Shown: positions 44,564 to 54,044 of the stretch, piece after piece
Layout: each line of letters begins with the position of its first letter
How positions within the stretch are numbered: the stretch's first letter is position 1
Assembly: GCF_003265705.1 (NCBI RefSeq)
Contig: NW_020313045.1
Span: 1,605,360 to 1,669,359, forward strand
Source of the DNA: Callorhinus ursinus
Taxonomy: Eukaryota; Chordata; Mammalia; Carnivora; Otariidae
Length of the DNA: 64,000 nt
Direction: 5' to 3'
The notes under the pieces: model-generated
What the model was told of the DNA's origin: nothing
Database searches by the model: none
What the model saw: the letters and a program-made list of their open reading frames with translations, nothing else
Position numbers and translations under genes: made by a program

Positions 44564-44580
44564 AGAAATGGAATGGCTCC
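44564..44580 (+). repeat. TSD of the RPS17 retrocopy, right
   Basis: Exact second copy of AGAAATGGAATGGCTCC (first at 44056-44072), directly after the GAAA-rich tail. Confidence 0.97.
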
Positions 44581-44607
44581 TCCCAAACCACATGGAGTAA
44601 GAAATGG

Positions 44608-44667
44608 AACAAAAATCTGTATGTCTTCTGAGGTCCGGGGACCTCAGAAGACATACAGATTTTTGTT
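44608..44667. repeat. Near-perfect 60-bp palindrome
   Basis: The 29-base arms 44608-44636 (AACAAAAATCTGTATGTCTT...) and 44639-44667 (...AAGACATACAGATTTTTGTT) are perfectly complementary around a 2-base GG centre. It would extrude as a cruciform in DNA or fold as a long hairpin in RNA. It is not part of any repeat family I recognise. Confidence 0.98.
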
Positions 44668-45167
44668 TTCAAAAGAAAGAGGATTGTTAACCCAAAGTAA
44701 GCATGTTTCTCCCAAAGATCCAATGTCTTAAGGCAATTCCTTGAAGGAAGAGCTTTGCGAGCAGTACACTTACTTGGTCTTCACATCACCAGTCCTGGAG
44801 AAATGGGGCGTTGCTGAAGGAAATAGTTTTGCCAGACTCTTTTATTGTAGAAACTCAGGAGCAAGCAAGGATGACCTTACTTCAATGTCATTTTGTAATC
44901 AATATGCAACATATCCTAGAGCATCCCTATTGGCCACCTTAGCCACTAACTCATGTTCCTCCTCGAAATGGATCCTGTTGGATACAATGCTGGGTTTTTC
45001 TTCTGATTTTAGGAAATTTTGTTGTTTTTACTTCACTTTGCAAGGAAATTTTAATCTGAGTATAAAATGTATTTAAAAAAAAAACCTTAAACAACTAAAA
45101 AACTCTAAAATGAAATACCGCACACTGACAATAATGTTTTCCACTCTCGTGGAAATTTTAACCTCTA
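44668..45167. other. Unique spacer
   Basis: AT-rich sequence with a 111-codon forward frame (44741-45076) lacking any recognised domain. No promoter or repeat found. Confidence 0.45.
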
Positions 45168-45368
45168 TTTTTTTTAAAGATTTATTGATTGATTTTTGAG
45201 AGAGAGAGCACAAGCGGGAAGAGCAGAGGGAGAGGGAGAGAGAATCTCAAGCTGACTCTGCACCGAGCATGGAGCCCGATGAGGGGCTCAATCTCACCAC
45301 CCTGAGATCATGACTTGAGCGAAATCAGGAGTCAGACACTCAACATAACTGCACCACCCAGGTGCCCC
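45168..45368 (-). mobile_element. CAN-SINE, reverse
   Basis: TTTTTTTTAAAGATTTATTG tail, GAGAGAGAGCACAAGCGGGA, AGCCCGATGAGGGGCTCAAT (B-box complement) and CTGCACCACCCAGGTGCCCC head complement. It is more diverged than its neighbours, so an older copy. Confidence 0.94.
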
Positions 45369-45409
45369 ATGAAATGTTAAGCTTTCAAGCACACTCACAT
45401 CCCTCATTA

Positions 45410-45620
45410 CGTTTGATCAGTACGACTCAACCAGGGATAATTTTGTTCCCGGGGGGGGGGACGTTTGGCAATGTCCGAAGACATTTTTGGTGGTCACAAC
45501 TTGGGAGGGATTGCTACTGGCATCTAATAATGGATAGAGGTCAGGGATGCTGCTAAATGCCCATCCCACAAAGGATTATCTGGCCCCAGATGTCAATAGC
45601 GCTGAGGGTGAGGAATCCTG
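45410..45620 (-). mobile_element. MER5A hAT element, reverse
   Basis: CAGTACGACTCAACCAGGGA terminal repeat, GGCAATGTCCGAAGACATTT, GGTGGTCACAACTTGGGAGG, GGGATGCTGCTAAATGCCCA, CAAAGGATTATCTGGCCCCA and the far end CGCTGAGGGTGAGGAATCC are MER5A in complement. Full length and non-coding. A G11 run lies at 45451-45461. Confidence 0.87.
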
Positions 45621-46228
45621 CGTTTGACCCTCACAGTATCTCTGTGAGGAAAGCAGGGCTGGAGACATTCTTTATTCGTGTCCTTATCTGACATTGCTCA
45701 GACAGGTTGTATTAACCAGGGAGGTATTTGGCTCCAAGAAACAGAAAATCCAGCCACCAGTACATTAACGAAACAGACGTTTCTTTTTCTCAAATAATCA
45801 GAAATCCAGGGACTGGCAGTTGCTGACACGCTTCTGTGCTCAGTGAAGGCACCAGAAACCTTGGCCCTAGTTCCCCTTTCTGCGATCCCTCCTAGGCTGG
45901 CTTTTATCTTTATGCCTGTCAACACACGGTCGTTAGCACGTTTCTGCAGGTCCCCAAATCACGTCCACTCAAAACAGGAAGAATGGAGCAAAGCCGTGGA
46001 ACCAGGCACCCCTAGTGCCTTTACATCTGATAATCAACACCCCCACCCCTGCTCTGTCCTGAACGCATCAGACTTCTGCTTACGCCTCATTGGTCAGAGC
46101 TGTGTCACATGACCACTTCGGGCTGCAAAGGATGCTGGGTGAAGAGGGCGGAGGAATCAGCTTTCCAGTTGCATAATGGTGGAGCGGGGTGGCAAAGTAG
46201 AGGGGTAGGGAATGAGCCCTGAATTAGC
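45621..46228. other. Unique spacer
   Basis: Contains TAACCAGGGAGGTATTTGGC, which may belong to a decayed repeat, and an ordinary remainder. No gene seen. Confidence 0.42.
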
Positions 46229-46256
46229 CGCCACCCGGTGGCGCCCACCGCGGTGG
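46229..46256. repeat. Two adjacent GC-rich palindromes
   Basis: CGCCAC-CCG-GTGGCG (46229-46243) is immediately followed by CCACCGCGGTGG (46245-46256), a perfect 12-base palindrome with a CCGCGG core. Outer bases TAGCC and GGCTA add a further pairing. Four CpGs in 28 bp is unusual for this region. Confidence 0.95.
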
Positions 46257-46259
46257 CTA

Positions 46260-46350
46260 AGGGCTCGCTCAAGATCACACGCTAGCAAGTTGATTTAGGA
46301 CCCAGGTGTCCTGATACATAGCTCTGATCTAGCTTTAGGAGAATATGTCA
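46260..46350 (-). mobile_element. MIR fragment, reverse
   Basis: GCTCAAGATCACACGCTAGC and TTGATTTAGGACCCAGGTGT resemble the antisense tRNA-like end of MIR. Short, so uncertain. Confidence 0.48.
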
Positions 46351-46699
46351 GTCTTCTTGTAATGACCCTGTTCCCAGAAAGACAGCTCATTGACGAACCC
46401 AGAGAAAGAACGGGCTTTTTAGAAATTCCAGCCATTCTATGTAGTTGACTAGACATTGTTATTTGTATCCCTACCGCCTTTTTAACCAGAAATCATGGGG
46501 CTATTTATAACTGCAGTAATACTCAAAGTAATAATAGCAATAACTCAATCCCAATAGTCCTGCAAAATAGCTACGTGCCTTGGATCTCAGATAGAAGCAG
46601 CTCAAAATAATCAGAGTGTAGAATCCCAAACAAATTGCCTACCCGGAAACTCTCTGGGTGGAAATGATCTATCAAGACAAACAGGTGTACTTCTAGATC

Positions 46700-46953
46700 A
46701 GCATTTTTCAGTTGCAGCCCATTAGCGGGTGGCAAATTCAATTTAGTGGGCCCATGACTGGCATTAAAAAATATGTAATAGAATACCATAGAAAAGAAAG
46801 AAGCAGCGTGCATGGCACATAAAAAGGTCAGTATGACCGTGTAACTTTTGTTTCGGGGTGTGTGTGTGTGTGTGTGTGTGTGTGTACCAAGCTGCCATAT
46901 AAAATGTATTTCTTACTGTGTGGGCCACAGTCAACAAGTTTGAAAAACACCTC
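46700..46953. mobile_element. hAT-like DNA element
   Basis: The ends CAGCATTTTTCAGTTGCAGC and CAACAAGTTTGAAAAACACC are weak inverted repeats of the CAGTGTTTCTCAAACTTTTT type found in hAT-Charlie relatives. The interior CAAATTCAATTTAGTGGGCC and AAAATGTATTTCTTACTGTG also fits. The family name is not certain. A TG run sits inside. Confidence 0.55.
46858..46884 (+). repeat. (TG)13 microsatellite
   Basis: A perfect TG run inside the hAT-like element. Confidence 0.97.
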
Positions 46954-46959
46954 ATAATG

Positions 46960-47461
46960 CTGTGTCCCCAAATGAATGAGCAGATACAAGTAGAGGGGGA
47001 ATTCCTGTTAATGCAGGCCGGGCTGGAGCTCCATCGACACAGGCCACTAATGAATTGTCCTTCTGCTTCCTAATTATCTTGAAAGCCTGATTGAAGGGGG
47101 CTTTGCACAAATCTCAATAAACCTACTGCCACTCTCTGTCTCTTTGGGCTGAGTGGCCAGTCATCCCTGGCACCTCTGCGAGCTGGCTCTGGTTAATTAG
47201 AGCTACTGCTCTCAGAGAGAGGCCTCGTTTGGTGGTAGAATTCCCTGGGGTCTGTCTTCCGCAGCACCTCGGACTGAGGGCCTGGAATACTTGGTTGCCT
47301 GCCTCTGAGTGGCGATGAGCTTGTCGAAATGTGAAGGAGAGAGACAGCCGGTGATCTTAATACCTTCCCCTTTAAAATGGGCGTTTCTGGGTTTGGGGTT
47401 CAATATTTGGCCCTCTTGACTTCTGATTCAGATAGGTTTACATTAAAAGTAAGCAAACTTA
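46960..47461. promoter_or_regulatory. Candidate conserved non-coding block
   Basis: Repeat-free sequence with GGCCACTAATGAATTGTCCT, GCTTCCTAATTATCTTGAAA, CTCTGGTTAATTAGAGCTAC and TAATACCTTCCCCTTTAAAA. TAAT cores at three sites and the absence of repeats suggest constraint. Enhancer role is only inferred. Confidence 0.27.
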
Positions 47462-47636
47462 GGGGCGCCGGGGTGGCTCAGTCGGTTAAGCGTCTGCCTC
47501 TGGCTCAGGTCATGATCCCAGGGTCCTGGGATCAGGTTCCTTGCTCAGCAGGGAGTCTGCTTCTCCCTCTCTCCGCCCTTCCCCCCACTCATGGTTTCTC
47601 TCTCTCTCAAATAAATACATAAAACCTTTTTTAAAA
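47462..47636 (+). mobile_element. CAN-SINE
   Basis: GGGGCGCCGGGGTGGCTCAG head, TCTGCCTCTGGCTCAGGTCA body, a shortened B-box side (GATCAGGTTCCTTGCTCAGC) and a TCAAATAAATACATAAAACC tail. The flanks AGTAAGCAAACTTA and GGTAAGTAAATTTA are a diverged TSD. Confidence 0.95.
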
Positions 47637-48806
47637 AAGGTAAGTAAATTTAAAATAGCCTGTCCACCAGCATCTTCTTGTTTGCTTTGAGAGGTGCCTC
47701 TTGGTCTTCACCCAGACACTATCTTCTGTCCCTTCAACATCCCTAATTCAGGGCAGGGAGGGAAGGAAGAAAGCAAGCAGGGAAGATGCCAGTGGGAAAA
47801 TTCCAGCAATCATCCTCCCCAGTGGCCCTGGGTACCCCATAGGAGGAACTAAATCCCTCAGACTTTGATTCAGATATTTTAAGACCAGTGACCCCCCCAT
47901 CTCATATGGTTCCTGCATCCATAAAAAGTAGCAAGAGCAACCTCCAGCCTTCTCGGCCCAGAATACCATAGATCTCTGTTAAATCACCATCATTACTCCG
48001 GGCCAAGGGAAAACTAGAAAATATGCACCTTGAGCTTTGTTTAAGATCAGCAAGCCACAAGAATCCTATGCTATTCTGTGACCTTAAATAGCATAATTGA
48101 AGTCTACACACTAAAACTCAGATGTAGTAAGAAAGGTCACTTTCTATATTTTCCATAACGGACCTCGTCTCTCCCTAGGGTCCCATTCTCATTGATTGCA
48201 GTGTCCTTGGGTATAAGATCGTCTCTTCTGAGTAAATACGAAATCTATTCAAAGTTTCTGACTGAGCTATTTCTTCACATTCCAACAATTTCTTGCTTGC
48301 CATTTCCAACATGGCGCCTGGGTGCAGAGCTTACGTGACTCCATGGCGGTCAAGAGAAAGGGGGTAACAACCCTTAGGTTATTCTCTGGGGCCTCTTCGA
48401 GGCATCCAACAGCCTGTTGCATGGCAACCTCGCACCTTATATTGGCATCTGGAAGTGTGACCCATTCCTTCATCAAGCTTGAACCCAAAGAAGTTGGGCT
48501 GGCCTTTGCTATGGCCTCTAAATTATGAAGTCCACTTTCTGCGCCTGCCTCGTCTTTACCCTGTCTCTCCTGGCACACTGTTTCCCATGATTTCTCTATC
48601 CCTTCACTACGCCATGTGGGAATTTTCTGGATATCCAACAAGCTCCGTTCTCCCTATAGACAAGCAGGAGCTCTACCTCATGCCGCTCCACCTTGACAAT
48701 GTCCTCGGACCGTCGTGCTCTGGGTCGGGCATGATGTCATCCTGTGCTGTGTCAATCCCAAGCAACTGAAGAGACACTCACCCTTCCTGTCAGATGGGAA
48801 CCTCTC
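47637..48806. other. Unclassified block, possibly LTR-like
   Basis: 1.2 kb without a named repeat. 48307-48350 has two ATGGCG motifs (AACATGGCGCCTGG, TCCATGGCGGTCAA) of YY1 type. A 124-codon reverse frame (48641-48267) and a 96-codon forward frame have no recognised domain. Together with the TATA module at 48837 it might be an old, unlisted LTR promoter. Confidence 0.4.
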
Positions 48807-48844
48807 TGACGTCATGAGCCCCATTTGAGGCGTGTGTATATAAA
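48807..48844 (+). promoter_or_regulatory. CRE plus TATA promoter-like module
   Basis: A full palindromic CRE, TGACGTCA (48807-48814), lies 22 bases before TATATAAA (48837-48844). That spacing is usual for Pol II promoters and would place a start near 48868-48875. A second CTTGACGTATAAAGGG follows near 48874. No coding frame starts downstream, so it may serve a non-coding RNA or be a relic. Confidence 0.33.
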
Positions 48845-49194
48845 GCTCTACGTTCAGACCTCCAAGCTAGCTCTTGACGTATAAAGGGAAGCTCTGAATG
48901 TCTCTTTTTTCCCCCAACAATGATCATTGTTTCTATACTCAAAAGAGTCTACTTTGAGGCACAATTTTGATCAATGATCTCTATCTTTTCCTTCCCCTGA
49001 AACAATGAATTCGGAGACGGGGGAAACCACAGGAAAACTAGCAAGTAGGCATCACTGATTATCAGGTATAGGACATACTGGTTTAATTCTAAAAATATTT
49101 TTCACCTTGAAGCTGAGGAACAGTGCGTGGGGGTGAATCTTACCAGTCTCTCTACATCTGCCTATGTTTTTCCATAATAAAGAGGTAAAAATCT
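48845..49194. other. Unique spacer downstream of TATA module
   Basis: Includes a T/C run at 48903-48915 and AATGATCATTGTTTC. 49140-49180 has TCTACATCTGCCTATGTTTT, then ATAATAAAGAGG. Nothing identifiable. Confidence 0.42.
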
Positions 49195-49385
49195 GGGGCG
49201 CCTGGGTGGCTCAGTCGTTAAGCGTCTGCCTTCGGCTCAGGTCATGATCCCAGGGTCCTGGGATTGAGCCCCAAGTCGGGCTCCACGCTCGGCGGGGAGT
49301 CTGCTTGGAGGGTCTCTCTCTCTCCCTCTCCCTCTGTTGCTCCCCCTACCCCGATAAATGAATACATAAAATCTTTAAAAAACAT
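49195..49385 (+). mobile_element. CAN-SINE
   Basis: GGGGCGCCTGGGTGGCTCAG head, TCGTTAAGCGTCTGCCTTCG body and a GATAAATGAATACATAAAAT tail. TSD AGAGGTAAAAATC (49181-49193) against AGAGTTAAAAATC (49386-49398), one mismatch. Confidence 0.96.
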
Positions 49386-49398
49386 AGAGTTAAAAATC

Positions 49399-50104
49399 AC
49401 ACAGAGAAGTAATCCATTGTCAGGATGAAAGCTCAGAACGTCCCCTTTGACTCAGCGACTGGCAGGCGTCTGCAGCCGAAGTTTGGGCTGGAAGTGGTCA
49501 GCTCTGCTCTATGCCGCTGGTGGTTCCTGCTTCATTAAAATAACAGCCAGATTTAATTTTCAACTTTTATAATTCATTTAAAATTTGATCAAGGAGTTAA
49601 TTTATGACAAGGGCAAGGGGTGCCTTGCCAGCTCAGTCTGGTGGGCAAAGGCATTATAACTTAATTTATGGTTAAGGCAGCTTGCTATAATTGAGTGCAA
49701 AAAGGTGGTTTCTCATCTGGAGTTTGGAGTCCTGTGGGGAGTGGAGAGAGAAGTGGGGGTCCTCTGCTCTCACTTGAGAGGTGGGGACATGGGTGTCCGT
49801 GCACACAGAGGCAGAATATTGGAGGAGCGTACATCTTGACCAAATGCCATTGATCAAAAGCCTGGCAAGGGGGTAAGGAAACCCATTATGGCAGCTCCGC
49901 ACCCAGGACATTCTGGGCTTCTCCTGTGGCCCCTGGGGGATGGGAACATCCTCTGGAGCAGGGTAGGAGAATGCAGCCGGTGTGTCTGGCGCGTGAGGTG
50001 TGTGACTTGCTCCACAAGATGTAACTAGAGAAAACTCTGAGGTGCTCCCAGCAAGGCTGGGAGGTGTGAAGGGCTTGGAATTTGTTTAGTAGCTCAGGAC
50101 ATAG
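49399..50104. other. Unique spacer, partly regulatory-looking
   Basis: 49540-49690 is AT-rich (CCAGATTTAATTTTCAACTT, GGAGTTAATTTATGACAAGG, TTATAACTTAATTTATGGTT) and may be a conserved element. The rest is ordinary G-rich sequence without gene signals. Confidence 0.42.
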
Positions 50105-50960
50105 CAGGTGTGTGTGCGTGCGTGTGTGTGTGTGTGTGTGAATGTATGTAGGCAAAACTCTGAAGGTGTGTGGTTGTTTGGATGCAGAAGAATGTGAGTA
50201 TATCTGCGCATGTATGTACATATACGTGTATATAGCTGTGAACACGCAGGTGTGAATGTGGGAGATGCGTGCATAAATCTGGATGTGTGTGTCTCGTCTG
50301 TGAATGTGGACAAATATATGTATATCTGTGAACATGTGTGTGAAGGCAGGGACGTGTGTATATTTGAGAATATGTATGTGCATCTGTGTTTGCAGATGGG
50401 AGAGATTTCAGTATATCTATGAATATTGGTGTGTTCTTGTGAATTTCTGTAGACTTATAAGTGTCCAGGGGAAATATGTATATGTTGTGTATGTGTGGTG
50501 ATATAAGGGTGTGAATGTGTGCAATCTCTGTGAATGTGTGTATCTGTGTGTGCGTGGGGAGCCTCATGAGTCTGCATCTGAATGTGTGTGTGTGTCTGTG
50601 TATGTGAATGGGGGAATGTGAATGTATCTCTGAATGTGTGTGTGTTCATTGTGAATGTACTTGTGTGTGCATGAATAGGGGAGTGTGTGTACATGTGTGG
50701 AGATGTGCATTTCTGCGTATGAAAGTGGGGGAATGCATGCATCTGTGAATGTGTGTGAGTACATGTCCATGTCCGTGGAGATGGGGAAATCCACATCTTG
50801 AAATGTGATTCCATTAGTATGACCATCTGCACATCTATGAGCGTGTGTCTTTGCGTGAATGTGTGGGAATGTGTGTGTGCGCGCGTGTGCTATGTGTGAG
50901 TGCAGGAACCTGTGTGCTATCTATGAACACACACATGCTGTGTGTGTGCTTGCACACCTG
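50105..50960 (+). repeat. TG-rich degenerate minisatellite
   Basis: About 850 bp of imperfect repeats built on GTGAATGTGTGTGT and GTATATCTGTGAA phrases, with a pure TG core at 50122-50139 and further TG cores later. The pattern looks like an old TG microsatellite that expanded in longer units and then mutated. The reverse strand gives long Thr/His-rich frames (up to 165 codons) from composition alone. Z-DNA potential is high. Confidence 0.92.
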
Positions 50961-51499
50961 TGTGTTTGTGGGCCCACACACTGCAGCTGTGCAGGGCATC
51001 CCAGGAATGCACAGGGTAGCTGGCTGCAGTGTAAATCTGGTCATGGGGATTCCGATGCCAGGTTCATCTTCCTCATCTGTTCCTCATTCACAAACATATA
51101 TGGAGCACCTTGTCAATGCTGGACCCTAGGCTGGGCCCTGAGAACCCAGTGCAGAATAAGACCACCAGTGCCCACCTGCGCGCAGACCATGAACAAGACA
51201 CCCTCTTCTGTGTCCCAAAGCTTCCATCCAAGTCCCAAGGCCAGTCATGCAGTGCATCAGCCTCCCGGGAGAACAAGGGGCATGGCTTGGGCTTTTGCAC
51301 GCTCAGGAAGCCAGTGACATTTGCCTCCTAGGCACTGCCACCTCCACTCTGTGATCCTCCCTGCCCCCCTGCCACGAGGCACCAGGACCCTCCTCAGTGT
51401 CTTTGGGCCCCTTGTCTGATTAGTGCACCGATCATGTATAACGTATCCAATCGACACCTGGCAGTACTGTTCTATCATTAAATATAAAAGATAACTTCA
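50961..51499. other. Unique spacer
   Basis: 51075-51120 (CATTCACAAACATATATGGA, GCACCTTGTCAATGCTGGAC) could be an L2 remnant. A 152-codon forward frame running from the minisatellite to 51317 has no domain. Confidence 0.42.
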
Positions 51500-51720
51500 G
51501 TGGAGTGGGTGCCCGTACCATACCTAGAGCTCCGCAAACATTATCTCATTTACTCCCCAAATGTCCCATGAGCCAGGAGTAACGAATCCCCATTTAGTGA
51601 AGAGGCAGATGAAGCCCAGAGAGGTGCAATGAATTTCTCCAAGGCACACGGCTATCAAGGGGCCATATGGGGGTTTGAACTTGTAACCGTCAACTCCAGG
51701 GTGCTGCCACTACACGGGTC
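51500..51720 (-). mobile_element. MIR SINE, reverse
   Basis: CCGCAAACATTATCTCATTT, CCCCATTTAGTGAAGAGGCA, CAAGGCACACGGCTATCAAG and GGGGGTTTGAACTTGTAACC follow antisense MIR order to the B-box side. Confidence 0.74.
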
Positions 51721-52204
51721 CTAGTGATTTAATGGGAGTCCGTCGCGCCAGGCCCACCCAAATCCAGCCTTAGCTGACCATCCGAGGTCCGAGGTCCTCC
51801 ATCCGGAGCAGCTTTCCTGCTGTTTTCTCGGCATGGCGCCTGCCCAGACAGGATTCACATGGAAAGGCTGAGGGCCCCTCTGCACAGGTTAGCAGAAAGC
51901 ACCCCATTAGCTACATGCTGGAAGGGATAAGCCTTGTGAGCCGTGCGTGGCTGGTTTCCAGCCCCATGTCACCCTCCGAAGGAGTCCCTGCCTGGTGACC
52001 TCCCCACACACTGAGTGTGGCAACCCTGACCTCTGCTCACACAGCACGCAGCTCCCGGCAGACCTTATACCCTGCGCTCTTCCCGCCCCCTGCCCCCGGA
52101 GCCTCCAAGGCCCAGCTCAGATGCAGTTTCCCCTGGCTGCACGCCGCCCCTCTGCACCCACCGCCTCTCCCCACTGTCATTCACCTTTGTACCCACCACC
52201 GACT
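51721..52204. other. Unique GC-rich spacer
   Basis: C-rich sequence (CTTCCCGCCCCCTGCCCCCG at 52080) with overlapping frames of 77-89 codons; no domain or CpG island is evident. Confidence 0.45.
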
Positions 52205-52375
52205 AGTCTTTATTAGCTTTATTCGAATTTCACACTTACAGCAGTCCTGAGAGTAGGTACCGTTGCCTTCCCCATTTTGCAGATGAGAAAGCCAAGGCAC
52301 AGAGAGGTTTAGTCACGAGTCCAAGATCACACAGCTACTGAAGGACAGAGCTGAGACTCCGACTGAGGGGTCTGT
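52205..52375 (-). mobile_element. MIR, reverse
   Basis: TTCCCCATTTTGCAGATGAG, AAAGCCAAGGCACAGAGAGG, GTCCAAGATCACACAGCTAC and GGACAGAGCTGAGACTCCGA, well preserved antisense MIR. Confidence 0.75.
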
Positions 52376-52966
52376 CTGGTCTTAAAGTGGCTGCATTTCG
52401 CCACTACTGAGCACATTCTCAGGAATGTATTGAGTGACTCATTTTCTGAGGATGTTTATACTTTAAAAGAGGACCAAGTCAAGAGAACGGTGCTTAACCT
52501 AAAAGAAGGAATCTACTGGTGGGATTCCAGGCCCTCTGGCTTGAGCTGGGGGCAGACACGTGGGCCAGAGGGGATAGATTTTAGCCATTCAGTGGCATTT
52601 AATGTAGTTGTGGTTTTTACAGCCTTGTGCCCTGGCCTCAGCTGCCTCTGGCCTCTCTCTCCCTGGGAGCTGAGGGTCGGTAATGAGTGTAAAAAATAAA
52701 TCTATTACGTGAATCAGTGACATTCTTGGGACTCCTCTTTTCAGCTTTGAAGAAGGTAGAAGAGGGACAGAGTTCTGAGCTTTGCCCTGTGAACGTCTAA
52801 AGGAGCATCGTATTTTGAGGATGCAAAGAGGAAGGGAGGCAACCTGGGGGGTAGCTCTCCCCACGGTCATGGTCATGATCATGATCACGAGCACGGCCGC
52901 CATGACAGTCCGATGAGTACTGTGAACTAGGCTACTCTGCCCTGTTTTCCTTCTCAATTTACTTCC
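52376..52966. other. Unique spacer
   Basis: No repeat recognised. GGTCATGGTCATGATCATGA (52866-52885) is a short GGTCAT/ATGATC repeat. No gene signals. Confidence 0.43.
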
Positions 52967-53167
52967 GGGCTTTTCAACCTTGGCACTATTGACTTTCGGG
53001 GCTGGATCATTTTTTTGTTGGGGTTGGGAGCCACGTTGTGCCTTGTAGGATATTTAGCAGGGTCCTTGACCTCTAGCCATTAGTTGCCAGTAGCAAACCC
53101 CCTCTCCTCTGTTATAACTGTCTTCTGACATTGCTGAGTGCCCCCCAGGGTGGGTGAGAACCACTGC
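52967..53167 (+). mobile_element. MER5A hAT element
   Basis: TTTTCAACCTTGGCACTATT, GACTTTCGGGGCTGGATCAT, CTTGTAGGATATTTAGCAGG, GACCTCTAGCCATTAGTTGC, CTTCTGACATTGCTGAGTGC and GGGTGGGTGAGAACCACTGC give a full-length MER5A, about 200 bp, ending with its terminal inverted repeat. Non-autonomous and long inactive. Confidence 0.92.
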
Positions 53168-53199
53168 TGTACTCAGAAATCTAAAGAATGGTATGTTAT

Positions 53200-53400
53200 G
53201 GGGCGCCTGGGTGGCTCAGTCGTTAAGCGTCTGCCTTCAGCTCAGGTCATGATCCCAGGGTCCTGGGATCGAGTCCCGCATCGGGCTCCCTGCTCCGCGG
53301 GAAGCCTGCTTCTCCCTCTCCCGCTTCCCCTGCTTGTGTTCCCTCTCTCGCTGTGTCTCTCTCTGTCAAATAGATAAATAAAAGTCTTAAAAAAGAAAAA
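53200..53400 (+). mobile_element. CAN-SINE, near consensus
   Basis: GGGGCGCCTGGGTGGCTCAG head, GTTAAGCGTCTGCCTTCAGC body, intact B box GGATCGAGTCCCGCATCGGG and an AAATAGATAAATAAAAGTCT tail. The flanks AAAGAATGGTATGTTA and AAAGAATGGGGTGTTA (53183 and 53401) form the TSD with one or two changes. Confidence 0.97.
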
Positions 53401-53799
53401 AAAGAATGGGGTGTTAGCTTCCCCAGTGAGGAAAAGAATGGAAGAATGTGTCTTGGGTATTCCTTTCCTTGAAAAATCCAGAGCCCTCACACCTGGGAAA
53501 TGCCCTCTTGTGAAAGCCAGTTCTTCTTTCCGTGCTGCCAAAATTACCCAGGGAGTCCCCTCTCTGGTGGGGGGAGGGAGGTATTCACAGGTTGTCATGA
53601 CTTTATGACCAAGGCAGCCCCATCAGTGCTGGGAGGCCCGCCCTGCCCGAATTCCTACCATGTGCTGGGCATCATGCGAAGTAAACAGAGGCTCTCTGTT
53701 CATCCTGTGGGTTTGGAACGTCGGAAAGACAGGGGGCAGAGCTGTTCTTAAGTGATTCATCCCCAGAGAATTAGACAAAGAGCTAACAAGGGAATCATA
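53401..53799. other. Unique spacer
   Basis: Short overlapping frames without similarity; no repeat recognised. Confidence 0.43.
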
Positions 53800-54040
53800 A
53801 CTAAAATAACAGGAATAATAATTAAAATAATTTAAGTAACAGTCCTCGGCATTTATTAGGGATGAGGGATGTTGCAAGCTTCATCCCCTTTAGTGCTCGC
53901 CACCAGACCAGGAGGTTGGTGCTATCAAGAAAACCCAGGACTAGACGTGGTAAGAAACTTGACCAAGGGCACACAAGCAGGTAAGTGGAGGAGCCGTGCC
54001 TTGAATCCAGCAGGTTTGAGCTCCAGAACCTGTGGGGATT
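53800..54040 (-). mobile_element. MIR SINE, reverse
   Basis: GTCCTCGGCATTTATTAGGG, AAACTTGACCAAGGGCACAC, AAGCAGGTAAGTGGAGGAGC and GCCTTGAATCCAGCAGGTTT follow the antisense order. Confidence 0.67.
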
Positions 54041-54044
54041 TTGG

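Noticed and set aside
48267..48769. Frames of 124 (reverse) and 96 (forward) codons near the TATA module
   Set aside because: Both lie upstream of the predicted start and show no protein similarity.
49886..50832. Long Thr/His-rich reverse frames
   Set aside because: They are translations of the TG-rich minisatellite; repeat composition keeps them open.
50105..50960. CRISPR-like array
   Set aside because: The repeats are degenerate and TG-rich without unique spacers, and the genome is mammalian.
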